The translations under genes and the position numbers were made by a program. From NCBI RefSeq assembly GCF_015477765.1, contig NZ_JADLQQ010000009.1:283168-347167 (forward strand): a stretch of 64,000 bases of DNA. Reading direction: 5' to 3'. The notes under the pieces are model-generated. The model had not been told where the DNA came from, made no database searches, and was given only the letters and a program-made list of their open reading frames with translations. Below, one piece after another: positions 37,419 to 45,392 of this stretch (position 1 is its first letter; each line of letters opens with the position of its first letter). Source of the stretch: Nocardia transvalensis. Its GTDB lineage: Bacteria > Actinomycetota > Actinomycetes > Mycobacteriales > Mycobacteriaceae.

Positions 37419-38132
37419 TCAGCGTGCGGAGGTGATCGTCCGGATCGCCCGGCCCAGCGACGCCTCGACGTCGCCGCGGTCGGCACCCATCCCGACCAGC
37501 ACGTCCACCGTCAGCGGCGCGAGAACGTCGACCAGCGCCCGATTCTCGCCGCCCAGGTGACCGGACAGCTCCAGCAGCACCACGCCGTGGATCATCCCCC
37601 ACAGCCGCGCGGCGACCCGACGCACCGGATCCGTGCGAATGTGGCCGCCCTCGATGATCCGCTCCGTCACCCGCACGAGTTGTTCGAAGGTCTCGGCCCC
37701 GATCGCGTCGTCTGCCGGACCGGCGGTGAGATCGCGGACGATGCCCCGGCCGGCTTGCGGTGCGGGCATGCCGAATACGTGCGGCGCGGTGAGCCCGAAC
37801 ATCAGCCGATACCGCTGCGGATTGGCCAGTGCGTAGCGGTGATACGCGGTGCCCATGACGAACAGGTCCGCGACCGGGTCGGCGGTGGGAGCCACCCGCG
37901 CCAGGGCGGCGCCGAACCGTGCGAACGCCTCTGTCGCGATCGCCTCCAGCAGTCCGGTCATACCGCCGAAATGGGTGTAGACCGCCATGGTCGACACCCC
38001 GACCGCCGCGGCCACCCGACGCGTCTGCAGTGCCTCGGGGCCATCCTCCTCCAACAGCCGAATACCGGCCTCGATCAACTGATCTCGCGTGGTCGCCCCG
38101 GTCGACCGCGCCGGGCGAGAGCGGGAATTCAC
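37419..38132 (-). CDS. TetR family repressor of the carotenoid-oxygenase divergon
   Basis: GTG 38132 is preferred over GTG 38141 because GGAGG (38143-38147) then has ten bases of spacing instead of one. The 237-residue protein has a TetR helix-turn-helix in LIEAGIRLLEEDGPEALQTRRVAAAVGVSTMAVYTHFGGMTGLLEAIATEAF. Its C-terminal domain (HRYALANPQRYRLMFGL) is of the WHG/TetR_C_33-like type. Divergent from the carotenoid oxygenase gene with 66 bases between starts. Two matching palindromes lie in this gap, one touching its own ribosome site, which supports autorepression. Confidence 0.88.
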   Translation of the reverse strand: MNSRSRPARSTGATTRDQLIEAGIRLLEEDGPEALQTRRVAAAVGVSTMAVYTHFGGMTGLLEAIATEAFARFGAALARVAPTADPVADLFVMGTAYHRYALANPQRYRLMFGLTAPHVFGMPAPQAGRGIVRDLTAGPADDAIGAETFEQLVRVTERIIEGGHIRTDPVRRVAARLWGMIHGVVLLELSGHLGGENRALVDVLAPLTVDVLVGMGADRGDVEASLGRAIRTITSAR

Positions 38133-38147
38133 CGTTGCCACACCTCC

Positions 38148-38160
38148 ATAACGACGTTAT
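38148..38160. promoter_or_regulatory. TetR operator, copy 1
   Basis: ATAACGACGTTAT is a perfect 13-bp palindrome one base from the ribosome site of the TetR gene. The same ATAAC-N3-GTTAT pattern recurs 22 bp away. Confidence 0.75.
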
Positions 38161-38169
38161 TCTAGACTC

Positions 38170-38182
38170 ATAACACAGTTAT
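38170..38182. promoter_or_regulatory. TetR operator, copy 2
   Basis: ATAACACAGTTAT repeats the ATAAC-N3-GTTAT pattern. Centres of the two sites are 22 bp apart, two DNA turns, so two repressor dimers could sit on the same face. It lies 17 bases before the oxygenase start codon. Confidence 0.75.
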
Positions 38183-38198
38183 CAACCGGGGGCCTGGC

Positions 38199-39635
38199 AT
38201 GGGCAATCACTTTCTCGGGGGCATCTTCGCCCCGATACATCACGAGTACACGCTGACCGACCTGAAGGTCACCGGCACCATCCCCGACCACCTCGACGGT
38301 CGCTACCTACGCAACGGACCGAATCCGATCGGAGAGCTGGATCCCGCGCTGTACCACTGGTTCACCGGCGACGGCATGGTGCACGGCATCCGCCTGCGCG
38401 ATGGCAAGGCCGAGTGGTACCGCAACCGGTGGGTGCGCGGTCCCGTGGCCGCCCGCGCGCTGGGGGAACCGACGATCGACGACCGCGCGGGGTTCGCGGG
38501 CACCGGTCCCAACACCAACGTCATCGGCCACGCGGGGCGCACTCTCGCGCTGGTCGAGGGCGGTCCGCCGGTCTATGAACTGACCGAGGAACTCGAGACC
38601 GTCGGCGTCTGCGATTTCGACGGCACCCTCACCGGCGGCTACACCGCCCACCCCAAACGCGACCCCGACACCGGTGAGCTGCATGCGGTGTCGTATTCGT
38701 TCCTGCGCGGCAACAAGATTCAGTATTCGGTGATCGGAGTCGACGGCCGCGTCCGCCGGACCGAGGACATCGAGGTCGGCGGCGCGACGATGATGCACGA
38801 CTTCTCACTCACCGAGAACTATGTGGTGTTCTACGACCTGCCGGTCACCTTCGACGCGCAGCAGGCGGCGGAAATGAGCGTGCCGCGCTGGCTGCGGCTG
38901 CCCGCCCGGCTCATGCTGTCGGCCCTCATCGGACGCATTCCGATTCCGAGTCCACCGGCCGCGATGCAGCGCCGGCAGGGTAGGGACCGGCGGTTGCCGT
39001 ACAGCTGGAATCCGAAGTACCAGGCCCGCCTCGGCGTCATGCCGCGTGCGGGGACCAATGCCGACGTCCGCTGGTTCGATATCGACCCCTGCTACCTCTT
39101 CCACCCGCTGAACGCCTACGACGAGGGCGACAGGATCGTGCTCGATGTCGTGCGCTATCCGACGATGTTCGCGACCGACCGCACCGGCCCCGGTGAGGTT
39201 CCGCCCACCCTGGACCGCTGGGAGATCGATCTGACGGCCGACAAGGTCCGCGATGACCGATTCGACGACCGGGCGCAGGAGTTCCCGCGGGTGGATGAGC
39301 GCCGCACCGGTAAGCGCCACCGCTATGGCTACGCGGTGTCGGTGGGCGGCAGGCTTCGGGACGGCGGGCAGCTGTTCAAACACGATCTGACCACCGGAAC
39401 GACCGCCACCCGATTCTTCGGAAGCGGAACGTCTTTGGGGGAGTTCGTCTTCGAACCATCCGCGCCCGATGCCGCCGAGGACGAAGGCGTGCTGATGGGC
39501 CTGGTCTACCACGCCGACTCCGACAGCAGCGATCTGGAGATTCTCGATGCCGCCACCCTCGAGACGGTGGCCGGCGTGCATCTGCCGCATCGCGTCCCTG
39601 CCGGATTCCACGGCAATTGGATCCCCACCATATAG
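38199..39635 (+). CDS. carotenoid cleavage oxygenase family protein (RPE65/lignostilbene dioxygenase-like)
   Basis: 478 residues from ATG 38199 with CCGGGGG upstream. The seven-bladed propeller family is recognised from VTGTIPDHLDGRYLRNGPNPIG, HWFTGDGMVHGIRLRDGKAEWYRNRWV, and four iron-binding histidines in the contexts GYTAHPKRDPDTGELHAV, MMHDFSLTENYVVF, LFHPLNAYDEGDRIVL and the C-terminal VPAGFHGNWIP. These are non-haem iron dioxygenases that cut carotenoids or stilbenes; no retinoid or carotenoid genes are nearby, so the substrate is open. Likely induced when the adjacent TetR binds a ligand, perhaps the substrate. Confidence 0.9.
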   Translation: MGNHFLGGIFAPIHHEYTLTDLKVTGTIPDHLDGRYLRNGPNPIGELDPALYHWFTGDGMVHGIRLRDGKAEWYRNRWVRGPVAARALGEPTIDDRAGFAGTGPNTNVIGHAGRTLALVEGGPPVYELTEELETVGVCDFDGTLTGGYTAHPKRDPDTGELHAVSYSFLRGNKIQYSVIGVDGRVRRTEDIEVGGATMMHDFSLTENYVVFYDLPVTFDAQQAAEMSVPRWLRLPARLMLSALIGRIPIPSPPAAMQRRQGRDRRLPYSWNPKYQARLGVMPRAGTNADVRWFDIDPCYLFHPLNAYDEGDRIVLDVVRYPTMFATDRTGPGEVPPTLDRWEIDLTADKVRDDRFDDRAQEFPRVDERRTGKRHRYGYAVSVGGRLRDGGQLFKHDLTTGTTATRFFGSGTSLGEFVFEPSAPDAAEDEGVLMGLVYHADSDSSDLEILDAATLETVAGVHLPHRVPAGFHGNWIPTI

Positions 39636-39672
39636 AACGACCCGGTCGGTTCGTGTGCCTCCTCACACTTGT

Positions 39673-39696
39673 CGATGATGCATTGCCGATATATCG
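39673..39696. promoter_or_regulatory. possible PadR operator
   Basis: An imperfect inverted repeat CGATGAT ... ATATATCG, with a perfect inner CGATATATCG (39687-39696), lies 42 bases before the padR start in an AT-rich patch. It could be the autoregulatory site. The evidence is symmetry and position only. Confidence 0.35.
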
Positions 39697-39737
39697 TCAA
39701 TAGCGTCAACGACAGAACAAGCCTGAGGAGGCAACCC

Positions 39738-40388
39738 ATGGAAGGCATGGAGAACATGGACATGCGCGGCCGCCGACGCGGCCGACGCCCCGATCGTCGC
39801 GATCACGGCGGACACGAGCACTACCGTCGCCACCCCCGCAGGCCGCACGGTTTCGGCCCCGAGTTCGGCCCGTTCGGACCGGAATTCGGCCGGGGCGGTC
39901 CGTTCGGCCGGGGTCGTGGCCGCGGCGGTCGCGGCCGGCGCGGTGACGTGCGCGCGGCGATCCTGCTGTTGCTGCAGGAGCGCCCGATGCACGGCTACGA
40001 GCTGATCCAGCAGATCCGCGAGCGCAGCGAGGACGTCTGGCGTCCGAGCCCGGGCTCGATCTATCCCGCGCTGTCCCAGCTCGAGGACGAGGGCCTGGTG
40101 ATCATCGAGCAGGTGTCGGGCCGCAAGACCGCCAAGCTCACCGACGAGGGCGTCGAGTACGTCCGGTCGCACCGCGACGAGCTCGGCGACCCGTGGCAGG
40201 AGGTGCGCGACGGCATCGGCGACCAGGCCCTCGACCTGCGGGAACTGGTCGGTCAACTGATGGGCGCCGTCGCGCAGGTGGCGCGGGCCGGCACGCCGGA
40301 GCAGGCGGCCAAGGCGGCCGAGGTGCTCACCGAGGCGCGGCGCTCGCTCTACCGCATCCTCGCCGATGATGACACCCAGGAGAAGTAA
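39738..40388 (+). CDS. PadR family transcriptional regulator with Gly/Arg-rich N-terminus
   Basis: ATG 39738 follows GAGGAGG; the frame from 39669 has no ribosome site. The 216-residue protein starts with about 70 residues rich in Arg, Gly, His and Phe (RGRRRGRRPDRRDHGG, FGPEFGPFGPEFGRGG), probably unstructured. The PadR winged helix follows: RAAILLLLQERPMHGYELIQQIRERSEDVWRPSPGSIYPALSQLEDEGLVIIE. The C-terminal helices (LVGQLMGAVAQVARAGTPEQ) mediate dimers. PadR proteins often repress efflux pumps; here no transporter is adjacent, so the target is unknown. Confidence 0.88.
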   Translation: MEGMENMDMRGRRRGRRPDRRDHGGHEHYRRHPRRPHGFGPEFGPFGPEFGRGGPFGRGRGRGGRGRRGDVRAAILLLLQERPMHGYELIQQIRERSEDVWRPSPGSIYPALSQLEDEGLVIIEQVSGRKTAKLTDEGVEYVRSHRDELGDPWQEVRDGIGDQALDLRELVGQLMGAVAQVARAGTPEQAAKAAEVLTEARRSLYRILADDDTQEK

Positions 40389-40447
40389 CGGCGACGAAAT
40401 GATGTGTCCCAGCGCGGATTTCCGCCGGTGTGCGGAATGATCATGAC

Positions 40448-41479
40448 ATGGGACAGCGTTGGAGCCGGGTGGCTCGTGGTATCTCACAGTGGCGGCGGAT
40501 CGCGGTGACGGGTGCGGTGGTGTGCGCGCTGGTGGTCGGGACCGGTGCGCTCGCCGGGGCCGCCCCGGCCGATCGCGACACCGCTGCCGAATACCATCCG
40601 CCCGTGGTGCCGACCGAACCGGGACCGCCGCAGTCGGATCACCTGGCCGCGTCCCGGTACATGAAAACCCATCCGAACGCAGCTCCCCAGGGCGCCAACG
40701 ACTTCGGCTGCCGTCCGCGCGCCGACCATCCGCGCCCGGTGGTGCTGGCGCACGGTACCGACGCCTCCGCCTATTCCGATTGGTCGGTGATCGCTCCCCA
40801 GCTGGCGCGGGCCGGATTCTGCGTGTTCGCCCTCAACTACGGTGGAAAACCGGGGGCGACCAGCTACGGCACCGAGGATTTGTGGCTGTCGGCTCGCCAG
40901 GTCGGCGAGTTCGTCGACCGCGTGCTGGCGGCGACCGGTGCCCGGCAGGTGGATCTGGTCGGATTCTCCCAGGGGGCCAGCGTCACCCGGTACTACACGA
41001 ACAAGTTGGGCGGCGCCGCCAAGGTGGCCCGGTGGGTCGGCCTGGCCTCGCCGACCTACGGCGGGGTGATGTTCGGCCTGGTGCCGGTGGCCAATGCCCT
41101 GCCGCCGCTGTGGGATGCCTTCGAGAAGGTCACCTCGCGGGCGGCGGTGCAGCAGGCGCAGGGGGCGCCGTTCATGCGTGAGCTGAACGCCGGTGGGGAC
41201 ACCGTCGCGGGCGTGCAGTACACCACGATCGGCAGCCGGGTCGACGAGATGATCCAGCCCTTCGACAACATCGCCCTGCGCGGTCCGGGCGCGACCAATC
41301 TGGTGCTGCAGGATCTGTGCCCGATCAATCTGACCGGACACTTCCACATGGTGTACGACCCGTACGTGCAGCAGTTGCTGGCCAACGTCCTCGATCCCGA
41401 GCACGCCCGCGAACCGGTCTGCCGGTTCGTGCCGCTGGGCACCGGGATTCCGGAGGTCATCCTGGGTGCGCACGGCTGA
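40448..41479 (+). CDS. secreted lipase/triacylglycerol esterase (alpha/beta hydrolase)
   Basis: ATG 40448 gives 343 residues with a Sec signal (RRIAVTGAVVCALVVGTGALAGAAPA). The mature enzyme has HPRPVVLAHGTDASAYSDWSVIAPQLARAGFCVFALNYG as oxyanion strand. The nucleophile elbow is VDLVGFSQGASVTRYY (Ser near 183), with TTIGSRVDEMIQPFDN and a late His in LTGHFHMVYDPYVQQLL. Conserved cysteines (NDFGCRPRAD, FCVF, DLCPIN, PVCRF) suggest two disulfides. This is the Streptomyces/Nocardia lipase pattern acting on acylglycerols outside the cell. Not part of an operon. Confidence 0.85.
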   Translation: MGQRWSRVARGISQWRRIAVTGAVVCALVVGTGALAGAAPADRDTAAEYHPPVVPTEPGPPQSDHLAASRYMKTHPNAAPQGANDFGCRPRADHPRPVVLAHGTDASAYSDWSVIAPQLARAGFCVFALNYGGKPGATSYGTEDLWLSARQVGEFVDRVLAATGARQVDLVGFSQGASVTRYYTNKLGGAAKVARWVGLASPTYGGVMFGLVPVANALPPLWDAFEKVTSRAAVQQAQGAPFMRELNAGGDTVAGVQYTTIGSRVDEMIQPFDNIALRGPGATNLVLQDLCPINLTGHFHMVYDPYVQQLLANVLDPEHAREPVCRFVPLGTGIPEVILGAHG

Positions 41480-41535
41480 GCGGACGGCGTCCGTAAAATG
41501 AGACGACCGTATCCGATTCGCCCGGGGAGTTGCTC

Positions 41536-42102
41536 GTGACCGTCCAGCCCGTTCGCCTGTTCGGCGATCCCGTCCTGCGCGCTCGCGCGGACGAGGTCAC
41601 CACCTTCGACAGGGAACTGCGCCAGCTGGTGACCGACCTCACCGACACCATGCATGCCAGCCAGGGTGTCGGGATGGCGGCACCGCAGATCGGGGTCGGT
41701 CTGCGGGTGTTCGTCTACGATACGGGCACCGCGGCCGGGCACCTGGTGAATCCGGCCTACGAGGTCCTGGGCACGGAGGAGCAGACCGGGCCGGAGGGTT
41801 GTCTGTCGATTCCGGGCCTGCGCTACGACGTGACCCGCGCGCTGCGGGTGCGGGCCCGCGGTGTCGATATGACCGGCGCTCCCGTGGAATTCGAGGCCGA
41901 GGGATTGCTGGCGCGCTGCGTCGCACACGAGACCGACCATCTCGACGGTGTGCTGTATCTGGACCGTCTGGATCCGGCGACACGGAAGGAGGCGATGCGC
42001 GCGGTGCGCGAATCGGTGTGGTTCACCACGGGCAAGACGGTGATGTCGGCCGCGGAGGTGGCCGATTCCAAAGCCACCGCGGCAGCGGAACGGAGCCGCT
42101 GA
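41536..42102 (+). CDS. def: peptide deformylase
   Basis: GTG 41536 with GGGGAG six bases upstream (TTG 41530 would be too close). All three motifs are present: GVGMAAPQIGVGL, PEGCLSIPG (metal Cys) and VAHETDHLDGVLYLD (two metal His and catalytic Glu). The 188-residue enzyme removes formyl from nascent proteins. fmt, encoding the opposing formyltransferase, begins within its stop codon (TGATG), so both are produced together. Confidence 0.95.
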   Translation: MTVQPVRLFGDPVLRARADEVTTFDRELRQLVTDLTDTMHASQGVGMAAPQIGVGLRVFVYDTGTAAGHLVNPAYEVLGTEEQTGPEGCLSIPGLRYDVTRALRVRARGVDMTGAPVEFEAEGLLARCVAHETDHLDGVLYLDRLDPATRKEAMRAVRESVWFTTGKTVMSAAEVADSKATAAAERSR

Positions 42103-43025
42103 TGCGCCTGGTCTTCGCGGGCACCCCCGACCCGGCGGTGCCCTCGCTGCGGCGTCTGCTCGAGTCGTCGCGCCACGAGGTCGTCGCCGTGGTCACCCGC
42201 CCGGACGCCGTCGCGGGCCGGGGCCGCAAGGTCACCCGATCGCCGATCGGGCGCTTGGCCGACGAGCACGGCATCCCGGTGCTGACGCCCCACAAGCCCG
42301 CGGAGCCCGAATTCGTCGAGAAACTCACCGAATTGGCGCCCGACTGCTGCCCGGTGGTGGCCTACGGCGCCCTGCTGCCCCAGCAGGTGCTCGACATCCC
42401 GCGCCACGGCTGGGTGAATCTGCACTTCTCCCTGTTGCCCGCCTGGCGGGGCGCGGCACCCGTGCAGGCGGCGCTGCTGGCCGGTGACGAGATCACCGGC
42501 GCCTCCACCTTCCGCATCGAGAAGGGGCTGGACACGGGCCCGGTGTTCGGCGTGGTCACCGAGAAGATCGCAGTCACCGACACCGCCGGAACGCTGCTGG
42601 AGCGGCTGGCCGACACCGGTGCGCGCCTGCTGGAATCGACGCTGGACGGCATCGAGGACGGCACGGTGCAGGCGGTGCCGCAGCCGACCGAGGGCGTGTC
42701 GTACGCGCCGAAGGTGGATGCCGATGCGGGCCATATCCGCTGGGATCAGCCCGCGCTGGCGATCAACCGGCGCATCCGCGCGGTGACTCCCGCTCCCGGC
42801 GCCTGGACCCAGGTCGAGGGCAAACGCCTGAAGCTGGGCCCGGTGGAACTTGTGGAGGAGTCGCTGCCCGTGCGGACGATCGAGGTCCGCAAGTCCGGTG
42901 TCTATGTCGGCACCGCCACCACCGCCGTGCGCCTGACCCAGGTCCAACCCGAAGGTAAACGCATGATGTCCGCTCTCGACTGGGCCCGTGGCGCTCGTCT
43001 GCAGCCCGGCGCGGTGGTCGAATGA
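42102..43025 (+). CDS. fmt: methionyl-tRNA formyltransferase
   Basis: 307 residues, ATG 42102 sharing one base with the def stop. LVFAGTPDPAVPSLRRLLES, VVAYGALLPQQVL, and the catalytic WVNLHFSLLPAWRGAAPVQAALLAGDEITGASTFRIEKGLDTGPVF, with the His and Asp of the formyltransferase, identify it. A C-terminal tRNA-binding OB-like domain follows from about residue 205. It formylates initiator Met-tRNA using 10-formyl-THF. rsmB starts at an ATGA overlap. Confidence 0.96.
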   Translation: MRLVFAGTPDPAVPSLRRLLESSRHEVVAVVTRPDAVAGRGRKVTRSPIGRLADEHGIPVLTPHKPAEPEFVEKLTELAPDCCPVVAYGALLPQQVLDIPRHGWVNLHFSLLPAWRGAAPVQAALLAGDEITGASTFRIEKGLDTGPVFGVVTEKIAVTDTAGTLLERLADTGARLLESTLDGIEDGTVQAVPQPTEGVSYAPKVDADAGHIRWDQPALAINRRIRAVTPAPGAWTQVEGKRLKLGPVELVEESLPVRTIEVRKSGVYVGTATTAVRLTQVQPEGKRMMSALDWARGARLQPGAVVE

Positions 43026-44512
43026 GCGGCCCGCATCGGGGACGGCGCGGCGAAAACACCAGCGGCGGAAGAAATTCCGGCAACAGAGCCGGTCGGCCGC
43101 GGCGTGGTTCCGCTCCGTCCGGGGGCACCGGCCGGCAGAACGGCCGCGGCGGGTCCGGGCGAGGCGGGCGTGACGTCGGGGCGGATGCCGCGCGGCTGGT
43201 GGCGCGCGATGTGCTGCGAGCCGTGCGGGAGCGGGATGCGTATGCGAACCTCGTGCTGCCCGGGCTGCTCCGCGAGCGGCGGGTGGCCGGGCGGGATGCG
43301 GCGTTCGCGACCGAATTGACGTACGGGTCGTGCCGATCGCTCGGGGTCCTCGACGCGGTGATCGAGGCCGGTGCGGGGCGACCGGCCGCCGAGATCGACG
43401 GCGCGCTGCTGGATGTGTTGCGGCTGGGGACCTATCAGCTGCTGCGCACCCGCGTCGGGGCGCATGCGGCCGTCGACACGTCCGTGGCCCTGGTGCGCGC
43501 CGAATTCGGCGGGGGCAAGGCCGGATTCGTGAATGCGGTGCTGCGCCGGGTGGCCGAGCGCACGCCGGAGCAGTGGGTGCAGGAGCTCGCGCCGCGAGAT
43601 CCGGTGGGGCACTTGGCCTTCGAATTCGCCCATCCGACCTGGATCGCGCAGGCGTTCGCCGATGCGCTCGGCGCGCGCGCCGGCGAGCTGCGGGATCTGC
43701 TGGCCGCCGACGACGGGCGCCCGGCGGTGCATCTGGTGGCGCGTCCCGGCGATATCACCGCCGAGGAATTGGCCCTGGTGACCGGCGGCGAAGAGGGCCG
43801 CTGGTCGCCGTACGCGGTCTATCTCGACGGCGGCGACCCGGGCAAACTCGAGCCGGTCCGCGAGGGGATGGCCGCGGTGCAGGACGAGGGCAGTCAGCTG
43901 GTGGCGCTGTCGCTCACCCGCGCCCCGCTGCTGGGTCCCGATACCGGGCGCTGGCTGGACCTGTGCGCCGGACCGGGTGGTAAGGCGGCGCTGCTCGGGG
44001 CGCTGGCCGATATCGACGGCTTCCACGTCGACGCGGTCGAACCGGCCGAGCATCGTGCCGAACTGGTCCGCAAGGCGACCCGCGAACTGCCGGTGACCGT
44101 GCACGTGACCGACGGCCGCGCCAGCGGTCTCACCCCGGGCTACGATCGCATTCTCGTCGACGCCCCCTGTACCGGTCTGGGTGCGCTGCGCCGCCGCCCG
44201 GAGGCCCGCTGGCGGCGTACCCCCGCCGACGTCCGCGACCTCACCACCCTGCAGCGCGAACTGCTCGGTGCCGCATGGGATCTGCTGCGCCCCGGCGGCG
44301 TGGTCGTCTATTCGACCTGCTCCCCGCATCTGCCCGAAACCGTCGCCGTCGTCGCCGACCTGCTGCGCCGCACCGACGCCGAACACCTCGACACCCGCGA
44401 GTTGGTGCCGGGCGTCCCCGACCTCGGCGACGGCCCGGCCGCCCAGCTGTGGCCGCACCGCCACGGCACCGACGCCATGTTCATGGCCGCTCTCCGCAAA
44501 CCGGCGGCCTGA
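43022..44512 (+). CDS. rsmB: 16S rRNA (cytosine-967-C5)-methyltransferase RsmB/Fmu
   Basis: ATG 43022 lies within the fmt stop. The 496-residue protein has an unusual basic, glycine-rich start of about 50 residues (RRGENTSGGRNSGNRAG and similar). An NusB-like domain (ARLVARDVLRAVRERDAYANLVLPGLLRERRVAGRD) follows, then the Rossmann methyltransferase: WLDLCAGPGGKAALLGALA for SAM, ILVDAPCTGLGALRRRPEARWRR and VYSTCSPHLPETV with the two catalytic cysteines. It modifies C967 of 16S rRNA. rpe is its usual next gene in mycobacteria, but here 17 kb of other genes intervene. Confidence 0.95.
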   Translation: MSGPHRGRRGENTSGGRNSGNRAGRPRRGSAPSGGTGRQNGRGGSGRGGRDVGADAARLVARDVLRAVRERDAYANLVLPGLLRERRVAGRDAAFATELTYGSCRSLGVLDAVIEAGAGRPAAEIDGALLDVLRLGTYQLLRTRVGAHAAVDTSVALVRAEFGGGKAGFVNAVLRRVAERTPEQWVQELAPRDPVGHLAFEFAHPTWIAQAFADALGARAGELRDLLAADDGRPAVHLVARPGDITAEELALVTGGEEGRWSPYAVYLDGGDPGKLEPVREGMAAVQDEGSQLVALSLTRAPLLGPDTGRWLDLCAGPGGKAALLGALADIDGFHVDAVEPAEHRAELVRKATRELPVTVHVTDGRASGLTPGYDRILVDAPCTGLGALRRRPEARWRRTPADVRDLTTLQRELLGAAWDLLRPGGVVVYSTCSPHLPETVAVVADLLRRTDAEHLDTRELVPGVPDLGDGPAAQLWPHRHGTDAMFMAALRKPAA

Positions 44513-44551
44513 GCGGCCTATCCTCGTGGTGAGGGGTCTTGTCGTCGAGCT

Positions 44552-45391
44552 ATGCCGAGGGACGTGGCGATCATGGGGACGCAGAGCACCGTGCGATACA
44601 CGATGACCGCATTCACCAACAGCAGCGAAGCCGAGATGTACGTCTACGAATCGACGGACGCCACCACCTTCACGTTGGTGCGCGGTCCTGCCTACCGGCC
44701 ACCGACCGGGCTGATTCGGGATCCCAGCGTGATCCGGCATGCCGACGGCGCCTACTACATCACCTACACGACCGGCTGGGACGGGGACACCATCGGATTC
44801 GCCCGCAGCACCGACCGGATCGAGTGGACATTCCTGTACAACTACACCGTGCCGATTCCCGGAATCCGGCACACCTGGGCACCGGAGTGGTTCATCGATC
44901 CCGGCGGCAGCGTCAACGTGATCGTGTCGCTGCACGGCGGGGAATACTTCCAGCCGCATTTGATGACGGCCACCGACGAGGCGCTGCAGTCCTGGAGTCC
45001 GCTCACTCCGCTGGAGGGCATCACGGCCGCACCGGGATCGCTCGGCTACATCGACACCACCGTCAGCGTGCTGGACGGCCGGTACTACGCGTTCACCAAG
45101 AACGAAACCACCAAGGAGGTCGAACTCGCCGTCGCCGAATCCCTGCTCGGCCCTTACGAATTCATCGAGACCGGCGACTGGGCAGGCTGGGGCGCCCCAC
45201 GCGAAGGCCAATGCGTCATCGCACTCCCCGACGGCGGTCACCGCATCTACCTCGACGCCTACACCGAGGGCCGGTACCTCTACAGCGACAGTTCCGACGG
45301 TTTCCGCACCTGGACACCACCGCGCGAACTCCCCGACATCTCCGGTTTCGTCCGGCATTTCACGGTCCTGCCCGAGTACGAATCCGCCTAG
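44552..45391 (+). CDS. GH43-like five-bladed propeller protein
   Basis: 279 residues from ATG 44552; ATG 44573 is an equal candidate because GAGGGA lies before it. Propeller blades carry GLIRDPSVIRHADGAYYITYTTG, WDGDTIGFARSTDRIEWTFL and RHTWAPEWFIDPGG, which match the Asp-Pro-Ser and WAPE signatures of GH43/GH117-type glycosidases. GYIDTTVSVLDGRYYAFTKNE supplies a blade with an acidic residue. There is no signal peptide, so it would act in the cytosol or leave by a non-classical route. Substrate probably an arabinose- or xylose-type sugar; not certain. Ends two bases before the convergent reductase gene. Confidence 0.7.
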   Translation: MPRDVAIMGTQSTVRYTMTAFTNSSEAEMYVYESTDATTFTLVRGPAYRPPTGLIRDPSVIRHADGAYYITYTTGWDGDTIGFARSTDRIEWTFLYNYTVPIPGIRHTWAPEWFIDPGGSVNVIVSLHGGEYFQPHLMTATDEALQSWSPLTPLEGITAAPGSLGYIDTTVSVLDGRYYAFTKNETTKEVELAVAESLLGPYEFIETGDWAGWGAPREGQCVIALPDGGHRIYLDAYTEGRYLYSDSSDGFRTWTPPRELPDISGFVRHFTVLPEYESA

Positions 45392-45392
45392 A

